A stretch of 64,000 nt of DNA from Latrodectus hesperus (taxonomy: Eukaryota; Arthropoda; Arachnida; Araneae; Theridiidae). Of the stretch, positions 18,497 to 32,749 are shown one piece after another. The stretch lies in NCBI GenBank assembly GCA_037975125.1, contig CM075862.1, forward strand, positions 62,100,779-62,164,778, in the 5' to 3' direction. The notes beneath the pieces are model-generated. The model did no database searches, had not been told where the DNA came from, and was given only the letters and a program-made list of their open reading frames with translations. Each line of letters begins with the position of its first letter. Position 1 is the stretch's first letter. The position numbers were made by a program, and so were the translations under genes.

Positions 18497-18945
18497 TTAA
18501 TTTATAGTAATCAAAATTAAAATTAAATCAAGATCCAAACCTGCATTAACCACAGCAAATACTACGGGTATAAACCAAATAAGTACATAAATTTAAAGAC
18601 TAAGTGTTAAACATTATTTTCATTTCAAGCTTCTTATAGGAACTTCAAGGCTTTTGTAGTATATAACTACGCCATACTTCACCCTTACAAGCAATGATCT
18701 ACTACACAAATAGTGTTTAATAAAATTAATTGGAATGTTATTATAAGTTAGAATATTTTGTTTATTGATATTGCTTAGAATACCACATATATTATAGATT
18801 CTATTAAGTTGAACGAAAATAACATTTTTATAAATTTCAATTGAAATATTTGAATTCTAAAAAAGTAGCTTATTAACCTTGAAATTAAAATCATTAGTTT
18901 TGTCATAAATGTCTGTCTGTGTATGTACAGTTATCTTTTATAATA

Positions 18946-19046
<101 letters not shown>

Positions 19047-22000
19047 TGTAATACAAATAAAATGTCATGTATACTATACTTAGTTGCCAGTAATTTCAAA
19101 CATTGAATGAAAACAATGTTTTAGGAAAGAAATGTTTTCTTTTGTACAAGTTTCTTTTGACAAAGAATCACAACAATTCTTGCAAAATAAGCAATGCAAA
19201 ATCTACTTCATTTTTATGTCAACTGTTATCTTTTAATATCGATCTGCCATGTTGCAACGTCTACAAACAAATTGGTCTTTCTTGACTACTAAATAAGCAT
19301 GCTGACACACCATGCGAAATTCTACAAACTCTTTGTCATAACAGGTAAATTTGATTTTAACAATTGACTTTTGTGAAAATTTAAGTGTAATTGTTGTTTT
19401 AAGGATAATTTCATTTTCTTATAACACCAAGGAAGAGATATTGTGCTTATAGATTAAAAAGTGAAGCAAAATAAATATCAATTATTTTTACAACAAATGC
19501 ATTCGTTTTCTTAATTAATAATTTCAAAACTCATTAAAATTTAATAAGTTATAAATTTTAAAATTAAATTAGTGATGTTCTTCATTTTTGGTTTTTAGAA
19601 TTGTTAAATTTTATATCAAATATTGTAGATATTGAATAGTTAACAAATCCTACCCAAACTAAATATTGAAATAAATGATAATTTAAAGAAATTGGTTATA
19701 TTTATATGTATTTTTTTTACTACAATGATTATTTTTTATTTCAATTTATTATATTTTATTAATTTATATGAATAAATTCATTGCCTCAAACCGAAAATAA
19801 ATAAGTTTAAGTAATTAATATTTAAATAAATATATTTCTGGCTTTGCATTTTAATTCAGACAACTTTGTGATATCTTAATAACAAATTCTGAAACATCTA
19901 TAGCGAAATAAACACTTTAGCATTCAAAGCACATATTAATTTCACACATTAAAAACATTAGAAAATATATATTTCAGATATTTTGAAATATTTGACGGTT
20001 TTAGTTTCATTAAGATATCTTTTTTATAGACTGATTCTTTAATTTATTTTTTGTACATAAATTCTTTAGTTTTATTAGAAAAATTTCCTGTTTAAGATTA
20101 GAAAAAAATTGTGTCATAATAGTATTTCAATTTAAAGTTTGTATAAAACGTATGCATTTAATTTGCTAAGAAATTTTTTAAGCTCAAAATGTGTCCTTGT
20201 GTCAAGCAAAAATGTATCTAATTTATTATTTTCTATTTTATATATTTCTTAAATAAATTTGCTTTACTAAGCTATTAATTACACTCTATCAAAAAATTAA
20301 AAAAAATAATTTAACTAAAAGTTTATCACATTTAAATTTAATCTAATGTTAATTAACTACTTAGCTCAGATTATGTTTGAATTTCTGGATAAATTATATT
20401 GAATAAAATATTTAAAGCAACTAACAGAAAAATAACATTTTCAAAAGTAATTTTGGTGAGTACCCAATTTTAATATAGTTTGACAGATACAGTGATTATT
20501 AATGATAAACATCTTCGATTTGGAAGACTTTATTGTATTGCAATTGACAAAAGTATTTTTGCTTTTTTATACAGAAGAATAATTTTCTATCATTAATAAT
20601 AAATATTATTTATCCTGATTTCTGCAAAAATCTGTAAACAATCTGAATATAATAACACTTAACACACAAGTTTAAAATGATATAGATATTCATTTTAAAC
20701 GTTGTTACTTATCTTTTTGATTTAAATCCTACTTTAGAATTTTCTAAATTCATAGCTGATATTCTCCCTTGAATATTATTCACTTTCCTGCCTAACATTT
20801 ATTCCTAGCCAATTAACTAGGATGAAATAGTTTATATTTTTAAGACTCCTTCAAAAGCCAAAACGGTTAAATACTAAAAATAAGGCTTGTTAATATTATT
20901 CTTAAAATTTTTTGGTTTATAAATTTGATCAGAAATGTGTAGGAATATTTTTTTAAGAATTAGCACTGCAAAAAAATGCTATTTAATAATTAAAATAACA
21001 TTATTTATGTTAGCATATAATTTTAAGGATCTGAATACACAATTCAAATTTAACAGTCAATCTTTTACTACTAATTTTTTTTCCCGCTTATCTCAAAAAA
21101 ATTCCAAGCAACTCAATGATTTCTTGTGTAATATAATGAACTTTAGAATCCAATAAAGTTATCCAAACTTGTTGCAGGTCCCTGTTTAGAAAACATTTTA
21201 ATTAATAAATAATTCAATAAATAATTAATAAAAAATACTGAAATAAGAGTCCATGAGTTCCAATGCCAATATTGTTAATATTTTGATCTTTAGTTTAATT
21301 GCATTTTAATTTTCAGATAAAATTTGTCTCCTTTTGTCTTACTTGCCAACACTATTATAGTAATTAATTATATAATTACTTTTCATTCATTAAATGGAAT
21401 TAAAATATCATGAAAGAGTTCAATGAATCATGCACACATTTACTATCTGACATTTCTCTTAAATAATTAAGTAATGGAAAAGAATATTTAAAAAATAAAT
21501 GCCTTAAGTTTAAAAAATAAATTGTTAAATTAAAAACTTTTTTATTTGAAAAAATATTTTTTTTGCTTTGATAATTTTTTCTATTTAAATATTAGTTATA
21601 AATGCATCAATTGTATAAACAAAATTATAAATAGCTAATAATTTTTTTACTAAAATAAAGAACGTACTTTTAATTAATGGAAATTATTTAGAACAAATAT
21701 TAAATTGCATCATTAAAGTATAATTTGTGTTATCATACAGTAAAACTTGCAAAAAATGTTAAACTTCCGATGCAATTCAATGTTTTGATCTTATAATTTT
21801 CATTTTCCCTTTAATGAAAACTATCTTAATATTCAGATTTATTATAAAGGATATTTATAAATATGTTAGTTTTAAAATTTTGTTTCGAAGTCACAAAAAA
21901 TTCATTAAAAATTTTATAAACAATTGTGGGATTTATTAAATTTTGTGTCTATGTACTTAAAATGAAATCTTAAGTATGCCTATTTAAATACAATATACCA

Positions 22001-22226
22001 AGTATGAAAAAAATATTTTTTAATTAAATTTGTGGTTAAATAATCTGATTTATGATTTACTCAGTTTAACAGTTATGATTTTTAATATATTTGTAATTAA
22101 TTAAAATTAATCGCATTGTTTGAATGGTATACTTTAAATACAATTCAAATTCGTATAATATTTATATTTTTGAATTGCTTCGAAAAAAATGAAAATCTTA
22201 CAAAAAAAATTCGTCCACGTACTTAC

Positions 22227-22288
22227 ACAGAAATCTCCTGATTAGGTGGAGACCACAAATGGCTCATCATCCTGAATTCGCTTTGGTT
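22227..22288 (-). other. open copy of the neuroligin tail-exon 3' end (candidate alternative exon)
   Basis: 62 nt on the minus strand preceded by ATTTCTACCACAG and followed by GTAAGTACG, so acceptor-like and donor-like sites flank it. It would encode NQSEFRMMSHLWSPPNQEIS plus GT, differing from the true exon only by Val to Phe. There are five base differences to the true exon and its donor, one of which turns GTGAGT into GTAAGT. The start is phase 0 and the end phase 2, the same as the parent exon, so direct joining to the transmembrane exon would keep frame and give a tail lacking about 99 residues. Whether it is spliced is unknown; the polypyrimidine tract is weak. Confidence 0.45.
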
Positions 22289-22553
22289 CTGTGGTAGAAA
22301 TATGCCTATTTAATTTTTATCTTAAATATGCCTATTTAAATAAAATGTACCAATTATGAAAAAATATTTTTTCATTACATTTGTGGTTAAATAGTCCTAT
22401 TTATGATTTACTCCGTTTAACAGTTATGATTAATTAAAATTAATAGCATTGATTGGTATACTTAAGAATACAATTAAAATTCCGTATAATATTTATATTG
22501 ATGAATTGCTTAAAAAAATGAAAATCTTACAAAAAAATCGTCCACGTACTCAC

Positions 22554-22616
22554 GCAGAGATCTCCTGATTAGGTGGAAATTATCAAATGGCTACATCATC
22601 TTAACTTCACTTTAGT
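22554..22616 (-). pseudogene. broken copy of the neuroligin tail-exon 3' end
   Basis: Middle copy of the duplicated exon fragment. The donor GTGAGTACG is intact, but the expected acceptor has changed from CCACAG to CCACAC, a TAA lies in the exon frame two codons in, and further changes include a TAG and small indels. It cannot serve as a coding exon and is best read as a decayed duplicate. Confidence 0.7.
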
Positions 22617-22936
22617 TGTGTGGTAGAAGTATGCCTATTTAATTTTTATCTTAAATATGTCTATTTAAATAAAATGTACCAGTATGATGATATTTTTTCA
22701 TTACATATTTTAAATTTTTAAATATTTTTTCATTACACTTGTGGTTAAATAATCCGATTTATGATTTACTCAATTTAACAGATATGATTATTAATATATT
22801 TATGATTAATTAAAATTAATACCATTGATTGGTATACTTTAAATATAATTAAAATTCCGTATAATATTTATATTGTGATGAATTGCTTCGGAAAAAAAGA
22901 TGAAAATCTTACAAAAAAATTCGTCCACGTACTCAC

Positions 22937-23295
22937 ACAGAGATCTCCTGATTAGGTGGAGACCACAAATGGCTCATCATCCTAACTTCACTTTGGTTCT
23001 GTGGTAGAAGCGGCTGTGCTTCAGGCGTACTCTGGGGATCCGTTTTTGGCGTATTGGTCACAGATGAAGGTGTCATGACAGCAATGCTCTGATGATGTTT
23101 CGGTGGTAGAGAATTCAAATAATGAGCTGAATTCATGCTTGGATACGTGAAATCTTGAACCTGCAAGTATTGTCCAGCTGGCGATGGGGGAGGTGCTCGC
23201 ATTGGTAGCTGCTTTATAGTTCCACTTTGTGTAAGGGTGGATGGTTCCGAAGGAGCACCTAATTCAACACGGTTACCCATTTGTTGCTGCTGTTG
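22937..23295 (-). CDS. neuroligin exon: cytoplasmic tail
   Basis: 359-nt exon starting after the good acceptor TTTGTTTCTCAG and encoding QQQQQMGNRVELG to NQEIS plus two bases. It begins in phase 0, matching the transmembrane exon. Visible features are a Gln run (1-5), a proline-rich stretch PMRAPPPSPAG (31-41), a Tyr-containing patch QYLQVQDFTYPSMNSAHY, and SIAVMTPSSVTNTP (70-83), which resembles the MTPNTIT part of the gephyrin-binding region of vertebrate neuroligins. The exon end is ambiguous. GTGAGTACG at 22936 is a near-ideal donor, but read-through gives GTG TGA, ending the protein in EISV. No AATAAA lies close downstream on this strand; the nearest I noticed is at 21843-21838. The 3' 62 nt are duplicated twice to the left. 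Confidence 0.85.
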
Positions 23296-23602
23296 CTGAG
23301 AAACAAATTAAAATGAGTTATTGTTAAAGATCTGTTGTGAAAGCAATTATTTTAATTTACAATAAATCTTTATTTAAAATTTATACATTTTTAAAAGCAA
23401 AAAGATTAATTTTAATAAATAAAGATATTACATCAGATATATATCATATTCTAAATGATTAAAAATTAAAAAACTTTAAGTCATTAATATCATTAAATAG
23501 TACTGATTTAGTTCAACATAATTTCACAAATGTGCTTGACAGTTTTAGTTGAATTAGTAATATAAGAAGATCTTTTATGCGAATATATTTTATCACGCAC
23601 AC

Positions 23603-23605
<3 letters not shown>

Positions 23606-23660
<55 letters not shown>
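23606..23660. repeat. (CA)n microsatellite, about 55 bp
   Basis: CA dinucleotide run with a degenerate left edge (CGCACACGCAAAC) about 300 bp upstream of the tail exon in gene orientation. Confidence 0.97.
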
Positions 23661-23662
<2 letters not shown>

Positions 23663-24091
23663 TAAACTAAAATGTGCGTTTTAATTATAAAAAAACAGTT
23701 TAGCTTATCTCTAGTTTATTTGAATACAATAAAATGAATTTAAATGATAAGGAATTATCATTATTTGTGTAATACATTTAAAATATTTTGCTTACGCAAA
23801 TCTGAAGATGAAAAATCATTTTAAATAGAAAATACATAAAATGTTATGCTCATATTCAGAAAATTTTAATAAAATTTATCAATTAAATTATTTATGGAAT
23901 ACTTTGTGAAATTTACATTTCAATAGAATTAATTAATTATAAAATATGAAATACTCTAAAATGTAATTTAAAAAGATTAAAAGTCATTGTTTCATTTTTT
24001 GCGAATTTTTGATTCGTTTGCAAAATAGAAAATAGTTTTTAAAAATTCAATAAAATTATAAAGAAGAGCATTTAATTATTTTAAAAATAAT

Positions 24092-24220
<129 letters not shown>

Positions 24221-27200
24221 CTTAAAATATAAAAAGAACATTTGTATATGATCACTAATATAATTTTTTTTATTCATTATTTTTCATTTTGATTGTTTTT
24301 TAAAAGTAAATACATTTTGTGCAGGAATTTTGAATGCATTATTGTTCAAATAACACTTGAACTCTTTCATTGCAGCTTAAAATATCTTCACAATGTTTTA
24401 ATTTGCAACACTTTTTCGGGTTTTTTAACAACATTTTTAGTTATTTAACTTTGCAACAAATGAGAAGAATTTTTATTGAGATTAAAATGTGACAGCACCT
24501 TTATATGCAACAACAAAAGAGTCTGATTCTTTTGTTTTCTCTTTTTAATAATCATGCTTATAATTAGAATGTATTCTTATCAAGAAATTTCCACGCTAAT
24601 TGCAGAATGTTGGCAATACCTGTTATTTTTACTTTATTGAAAACTGGAGGAACTTAAGATAAATTGAAGTCTCGATTGTTTTGTGGGAGAAAAGGTGAAT
24701 AATTAACTTTTCTTTCTTTTCACTATCATCAAGAAATGCTGAAAGACTATATTAGCAGCGTGAAGCATGATTTTAACAAATTTTTAATGGATTTGTAATG
24801 ACAGTGAATATGCATCGTTCAAAATTTCTCAGCGTTCTCTGTCGAAATAATAATTACAACAAAAATCTTACTTATTTCCAAGACAAATATTTTGCATGTT
24901 TCGAAATTAATTAAAATTTTCTTCATTTCGAGCAGAGGTAACTTAGAGTTAAAAGTATTGGGAAATATTCAAAAATACTTTAAATATTTGTTTTAATTAT
25001 CACAGGCTATTTTGCATAGAAATGTATTGCACTTTATTCGAGGTATTTTCTTATACCTCAAAGTTAAAACGATGTTTATTAAATAATCAATTCATTTGTA
25101 ATTGACATTTACTACAAAATAATTTTGTTATGTGAATTTTTTTGCAATTACAAATAATACTCAATCGTTATTTGATTTAAAAGGTATAGAATAATAATAT
25201 TACTAAATATTTCTGAAACTTATCTTTGAAAATTGCAAATTTTGAAGCTAAATTTATTTGAAATATGTGAATGTTCCTAAAATAAAAGAATTTTATTCCA
25301 TGTTTAAAAGATATATTGACTTTGACTTGACTTTTTTAGAGTATTTTAGTGAAACTCTGATATTACATTGCATGCATTTTTCTAATGACTAAAACGGAGT
25401 AATGTATTTAAAAGTTAAAGTAAAATAAACTTTCGCGAAAGTAATAATGCAATAAAATAATTTCCAAAATATAGTTTAAATAGTGTTCTCTGCATTAATT
25501 TCAATTTAGTTAGATATGCAATAAATTATCGATGATATTTAATATCATATAACCAACACTAATTTTATAAGAGAGTTTTCAAGTTTATAATGAATAAATA
25601 ATCTGTATATTCATATTGAGTTTAACATATACAAATTCTTCTCATTGACATGAAACATTAATTTAATGAAATGTTTCATTAGATAGAGGGCAAGAGTAAT
25701 ATTATTAACTAAGGTTTGAATAATATAATTTATTAACATTTTTAATTTATTTTCATCAAATCTGATTTATTTATAATGATATATTTTCTTATAACTTTGG
25801 TAATGAATATAAGGAAAAATATGCCAAATCGTAAAGTTAACCTTTTAAGAGAAACAATTATGCAAACGACCGTATTATAATGTAGAAAGAATGGCAATAA
25901 ATTATTTTATGCTGTGTGTATGGTTTTAATGTTATGTTCTATTTAACGTGATTGTTGTAAGAAAATATTTATATTACAGTGGAATAAATAATCAAATAAT
26001 TTGACGCTAATCATGTATAAGTTGTAATGCTTGTATTCACTATATTTATGTAAGGAGTAACAATTAATTGAAAATACTGTAGTTCCAAATACATGTCATA
26101 ATTTTTTATCTACTACAATCAAATCCCTGGAGATAGCTATTTACCATAAGTGGTTGTTATGAACTTTAAAAGTTCTTTCTGCACTTGTAATATATATTGT
26201 TGTGTGAATTTCAACAAGTTGTTGGTGACAGAACAATGAATAATTTGAAATATAGTACGATTCTATTTCCACTCAATTCATAATATGTTTCTTAAGAGAT
26301 TTTGAAACCACATATGAAATTACCTTGCACTTCTAAAATATTTTAGGACGTTTTTCAGTGGCTGTACTGTTTTTATAGCATATTACTCGAAATTTAGTGC
26401 AAGATTAATCTTTGAGAAGTTTGTAGTTAATAGTGTATATTTCTGATAATTACCATTGTTTTATTTTTATATTTGTAATATGTTTAAGTATATGCATTTT
26501 AACTAAGCAATGCATATTACAAATAGCATACTGACTCTATAATATTTTTTACGCTATCAATATTTACTTTGATACTAATATGAATGTAAACATTAGAAAC
26601 TTTTTCTAATTAAATTCATTAGAAAGATTAGCAAGGGAATTTTATAAGTAAAGCCGCATTATATCTTCGAATTTATGTTTTACATTTTTAAAAACATGCA
26701 TAACGACATTAATCTTACTACAAATTGTGTATGAAGCTGCAAGAAACAGCTACTAATCGAATGAGGATAAGTTATTTTATTATAATTCCGATAAGAATAT
26801 TTTATTATAATTAAATAAAACATTAAAAAGTTTTAATAAAGTATAAAATATCATGTTAATTTGAAGTAATTATTTCATATTAGATTGCTGTGGTTGTGTT
26901 GTGACTTCAACACGCCAATATTTACTTCAGTAAGCCTACATTTAATATAGTTTGGATAAAAATTGGTAATTCAGAATTTGAAATTTCTTTATTAATAAAA
27001 TGTTTTTGTCTATAACACAATTACTAAAACTTTAATAAAATTTTTTACTTTTGTAAACAATGTGAGGACTTTGTCATGGAAACGCTAATGACAGTAAAAT
27101 TGAGTGCAATTTGATCATGTAAAATAAAAAGTTAACAAAAGCTATCAATTTATGTGATAATCTGATTTGGCAATTTTGAATAATACTCATTATAAAAGAG

Positions 27201-28687
27201 GCAGCTTCGTATATATTTGTTAACCTAAATATTAGTAAATACTTAAAAAATGTTTTTTTCAATACAGTTATTGTTCAATTTATAAGAAACACAAACTAAG
27301 AAAACTAATTATTATTTCATACGTTACATTATATAAGCTAACTTTTTATGCTAAAAAGCTTATTAAACAACTTACTAAAATTTATTCAATTCGAAATATT
27401 CGAAATAAATATTTCAATTTTACGGTATATCTGTTACCATTGATAATTTATTTAAAATGCCAGTTCAAGGAATCTAAAATATTAAACAAGCACATGTACT
27501 TTAGAAAATTTTTTCTTCTTAAATAAAATTTAAAAATTAGAATTGTTATTAAAAGTATTTGCTACCAAATATACTGCATCTAACACAATTTCACATTATA
27601 TTTAAAATAATAATCTAAGTTCTTGATCTAATGGAAATCGACTGCTGATTTGATGGTATTTTTAACTATGTATAATTTGTAATTCCTTAAAATAAATTTA
27701 AATATATTTATTTTCAATATAAACATTTAAGCACATTCATTTGATTTTTTTCTTTAAGGAGTAATAATTGCAGTCTTCTTAAAATAATAATAACAACATA
27801 TAATTTTTCAAAAAATATCGCTTAAGTCACTTCCATTTTACTTGAATTAGAATAAAAAAGGCAAACCTATTTAAAAATATGATACTTATTTATTCGACTT
27901 GAAAATACTTTATATTATCATTTAAAACTGACAAATATGTAAAAATTATTACATAACTGAAATAATGATTTTACAAATTAGAAGTGTTAAACAAAGCAAA
28001 ATTTTATAACAAATACTTATTTGAATCAAATGTTCGTAATTTATGGATAAATAATTTCTGCACTTCCTGGTAAATGGCGCTTTCTAAATAGTAATTTTGT
28101 TGCTTTATTTTCAAATTGAGTTTAATATTTTATTGATATTATACTGAAATAACAAAAAAATATATCATAATCGTTTTGAAAAGTATTAATTCATTTTAAT
28201 ATAAGTTTAAGTAGCATAGTTTATAGTAAAATTTCCTTAGTACTTATTAAATACATGTAAATATAATGGAACTTATACAATATATGAAATTGGGACAAAA
28301 TCATTTATAGTAAAAGTCATTTAAAATGCAAATTTTTCCCATTATTTTTGTATGATTGCTTTGCATAAAATATAAAAATGTAAGCTTTTGGGGGGATTTA
28401 TGTATTCTTTGATAATTCTGAATGGAAATAGTAAGTCAAAAATAAAACAAGTCATTTAGAGTAATACTTTGAATAATTTGGATGAATTTTAATATTTACT
28501 TATTTTATTTAGACAATTTAGAGTACAGAATCTATGTGATGTTTTCAATTGTTTCTAATTTTAAGGGTATTCCGTTGTGTCGTTAAAGTAATTCATTTTT
28601 TTAACTAGTTCGTTTCATTAGGTAAGTTAAGAATTTTTTCTGATGTGACAGAAAAGTGATCTAACATTTTTTAAGCGAACAATTTTA

Positions 28688-28869
<182 letters not shown>

Positions 28870-29778
28870 CTTTTTATTGGAAAATTACTTTTAGTTTTTA
28901 ACACAGCAATTCATGAAAGCAATTTTAATTTAATCACTTTAAATTTAAATTTCTGACTGTTTAAATTTTCCTTTTAAAAACTATATGCTTTAAATAAAAA
29001 TCATTTCCACTGATTTTCAATTTATAAAATTTGTACTAAATAATGTGAACCATTTTTTTTTAAAAATAAGATATGTTCACAATATATAAATAACTGATTC
29101 AATACCAGTTTAGATTCTTAAAATAAAATTTTACATGTAATTTTAAAAGACGTAGTGTAAGTAAAATATACAACTTATTTAAGTATCTAGAAGAATTCTA
29201 ATTTACTGAATAATTCTCCGATTTTTATAACTTATTAAACTAGTTCATGCAATTAGTGATTACATTGTGTTGCTCATAGGTTTCTTAAAAATTTTTAGCT
29301 ACTCCCTTTCTCATGTTATAGAAAACCTAATTAAAGAATTTTTAATTAATTCGAGTAAAAATTCCTAGGTATATAAGAATTGGTGAACACTGAAGATGTA
29401 AATTTTTTAATATGATTATTTAAGCTTCTAAAACCAATTTTGTCAAATAATACACGAAATATGGGTTATAATTAGATAAATGAATATTTTTGTCTGACTA
29501 TGAAACAATAAAATAGAAAATTAAAATCAGCAAAATTATGTACCTACTTAAATTATGAAGGAAAAGACCTAAAATTACTTTAAAATATTTACTTAATTAA
29601 TTGCAAGCTATGATATAATGTCAAATGTAACATATAACTTCTGATTTAGATCACTAGTACTTTTTTATTTGTATATTTTACTTGAGTAAAAATATTTAAT
29701 TTTTAAATGCAAAATACTTTCCTAAAATTAAAAGAAACATATAGCTAAATACCATTCTCTTACTAAATCAATTAGAAA

Positions 29779-30245
29779 TTTGATTTTTAGAAACATACTG
29801 AAGAATATTGTTTTATAATTTAAAACCAATGGTCATCTAAAATCTTCAATGAACAAATGTAATGTTTCCTTTACAAACTCAAAAGGTACTGATAAAACGC
29901 ATGCTATTATATGAATTTAAACATATTTTAACTTAAGTATCAGAATTTATTCTTTTAAAAAAGGAAATCATTTGCAGAAAAATTAGCAAAATTAGCAATC
30001 TTTTGTAGAGAATTAGCAAATTTGATTTTTCGAAACATATGGATGAATATTGTTTTATAATTTAAAACCAATTGTCATCTAAAATCTTCAATGAACAAAT
30101 GTCATGTTTCCTTTACAAACTCAAAAGGTACTGATAAAACGCATGCTATTATATGAATTTAAACATATTTTAACTGAAGTATCAGAATTTATTCTTTTGA
30201 AAAAGGAAATCTTTTGTAGAAAAATCGAAATTGTAAGTATTTCTT
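29779..30245. repeat. 242-bp direct tandem duplication
   Basis: Sequence from TTTGATTTTTAGAAACATA (29779) recurs from TTTGATTTTTCGAAACATA (30021). It includes AATCTTCAATGAACAAATGT and AAACGCATGCTATTATATGA in both copies. Copies differ at a handful of positions. Confidence 0.92.
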
Positions 30246-32652
30246 GTAGTTTATTGAGATAAATGCAATCGAAATTAAAAAAAGCTGAAATATTTATAAT
30301 TTATGCAAAATAAAGGATTTTGTTTCAAAATTTAAATGGATAATATTATGCCTAATATTTTAATAGAATAGACAAATAAATTTTAAAAGAAATGTTTTAC
30401 TTAAAATGTTTGAGAAACAACTTTAAATTTCATAATATCTTGATTTTGTTTCCCTGAAGAGTGGTGACATAAATCTTAAATAAAAATAACTTCTAAAGGT
30501 ATATTCATTTTAAATTATGGAATCTTTTGAAAGTAATTTTTTGGTTATGTTCCGAAATGTTAGGAAATAATTCATAATAATTTCTAGTAAATTGAGATTC
30601 TTCCCGTTGAAATTTACGATTTCATTAATGTTTTTAAATAAAGTTATTTAATGTCTCACTTTTGTAAAATTATTTTTTATAAATAACTAGCATATTTTGT
30701 CAATTCTAATATTATAAATTAAAGACATAATTCATTAAAAATATATTTAATACAGAAAGTTGTAGATTTTATTTAAAGTATTCTGATAAAAAGGATAAAT
30801 CCCATGTGTAAATAGTTCAAAACTTATTTTAAATATGAAGAAGAACACAAAATTCAAAACCTATAAGAATAGTTTATTATACCCTTTGGGTATCAGAATC
30901 TTCAAAATTTTCACATTGTTATTCCTATGAAACAATAAATTTTTATTTGGAAAAATAAATTTGATTTGCGTGTATTATTTACACAAAACTATTTTCACAT
31001 GATAAGTACAAGGTAAATTGTATAAGATATTTTAACACAAATCTTTGTTTATAAACTTATATAAAAGTGTAAAACTAATCTTTAATTAATTCAACGTTAC
31101 TTACAATTAACGTCATTTCTTTAAACAAGCTTTTAACATTGTCAAATAAATATTTTTCTAATAGCATTTATTTTGCAGGTAAATCAATTCTAGATAAAAC
31201 TTTTTAAAAATAAAATTGACTATAGACAGTATCCCATAAATTTTGGGAAATGGAGTGGATGGAATTTTCTAATATTTGCAACATGTGTCAATCTTACGAC
31301 AATATTTCACTTAAATTGACATTAATCAACATCTGTAAAGTCGAAACAGTATATATTGCATTTGTCGTGAGTCATAGTTTGAAATCGTTTTCTATTTTCT
31401 AACATCCATCCTCATTTCGTTCTATAGTTTTCTTGATGATTTGATATTTATATTTCTTTCTTTTTTAGGAGACACTATTTTCATGATTATCATGTTCTAC
31501 AAAATTTCTGTGATCAATTAATTTATTGGAATTTCTTTTTATGCAGTTTTTTATATTTATTAGTATCATAAATTTTTATTAATAATTTATTTAATCCAAG
31601 AAAATATAATGAGTAGAATTAACAAATTTATAAGCTTATATTGCATTTATTTATTACTTTCAAATAAAAAAAAGATAAATAAATTTGTAATTAATTTTTG
31701 TTCATTGTTTAATTAATATATAAATAATTAATACAAATTTTATTTAATCAACTGAAACCGATTCAATAGATCGTGTTAATTTGATTTTAATTTCACCAAC
31801 AAGAAATGCATTTATTTTGCAGGATTATGGAAGCTTTATTATTCTATCTAAGAAAATATATTTAACATTGTATCAAATGCTGTTTTTCCAAAGTTCTCAC
31901 ATTGCCCTGATTCTCTTTTTTCCTTTAAAAAACATAGAGAGGAACCAAAATAAAAAAACTGCGTTCGGAAAATGAAAATTTATCAGTAGCTATTCATAAA
32001 AGTATTAGAACCTATTAGGTGTGTAAAAATCTTCTTTTCTAACTCTTTTAATGAGCTGTAGAACTACTTTGAAAAAATATCATTATATTTCTAAATGGAT
32101 TCTCGTAAAAAAGATAAATTTGTTTGTAAAAAGATAATCTGTTTTTATTTATAGCATTTACCTTATGTCCAGCACATTATCAGCGCTATCCCATCAATAA
32201 AGCAATATTGTGATCAAAAATAATGAATATTGAACTTAATAAGTTATATAACCATTAAGATTTTAAGATTAAGATTTTCAAAATAATAAGATTTTATTTA
32301 AGAATAATCAGACATATTTTCCTGATATTTTAATACTTTTTTCTTTGTTATATTTTACAGCACTTTACTTATATAAATTGTTATTCAACAGTTACTTTAT
32401 TGCTTTACCACATCCAGCTAAGCTTAAGTAATTATTTGTTAAATATGCAGAATTCTTCTAATGAGCAAAGTTCAGATAATTATTTGTATCTTACAGTAAG
32501 GATAAATGTATTTAGCTATTTTATTGTAATCTGTAATCCTGCTTCATTAAGAAGTTATTTCTGAATTATGCAGCAAATTCAGATCTTGTTGGCATTAGAC
32601 TTTACTTACGTTTTTTATGATACAAAGTATTCACTTAGCATAGTAATTTGTC

Positions 32653-32654
<2 letters not shown>

Positions 32655-32747
<93 letters not shown>
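32655..32747. repeat. (TA)n tract, left flank of Helitron pair
   Basis: Pure TA run ending directly at the Helitron 3' terminus. With the TA tract at 35353-35456 it may be one tract split by insertion. Confidence 0.97.

Positions 32748-32749
<2 letters not shown>

Larger units (their letters stand above)
21965..23010. repeat. three tandem units of about 355 bp carrying neuroligin exon 3' end
   Basis: Anchor TGTGGTTAAATA occurs at 22031, 22382 and 22740, spacing 351 and 358 bp. Each unit holds intron sequence (TATGCCTATTTAAAT, the anchor, GTATAATATTTATATT, AAAATCTTAC) followed by GTCCACGTACT(C/T)AC and about 60-75 bp of neuroligin tail-exon sequence in reverse orientation. Only the rightmost unit is joined to the full exon; in the other two, exon sequence stops abruptly at TTCTACC and turns into AT-rich intron. 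The left two units are therefore duplications that broke inside the exon. A short internal repeat of TATGCCTATTTAA marks the junctions. Confidence 0.9.
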
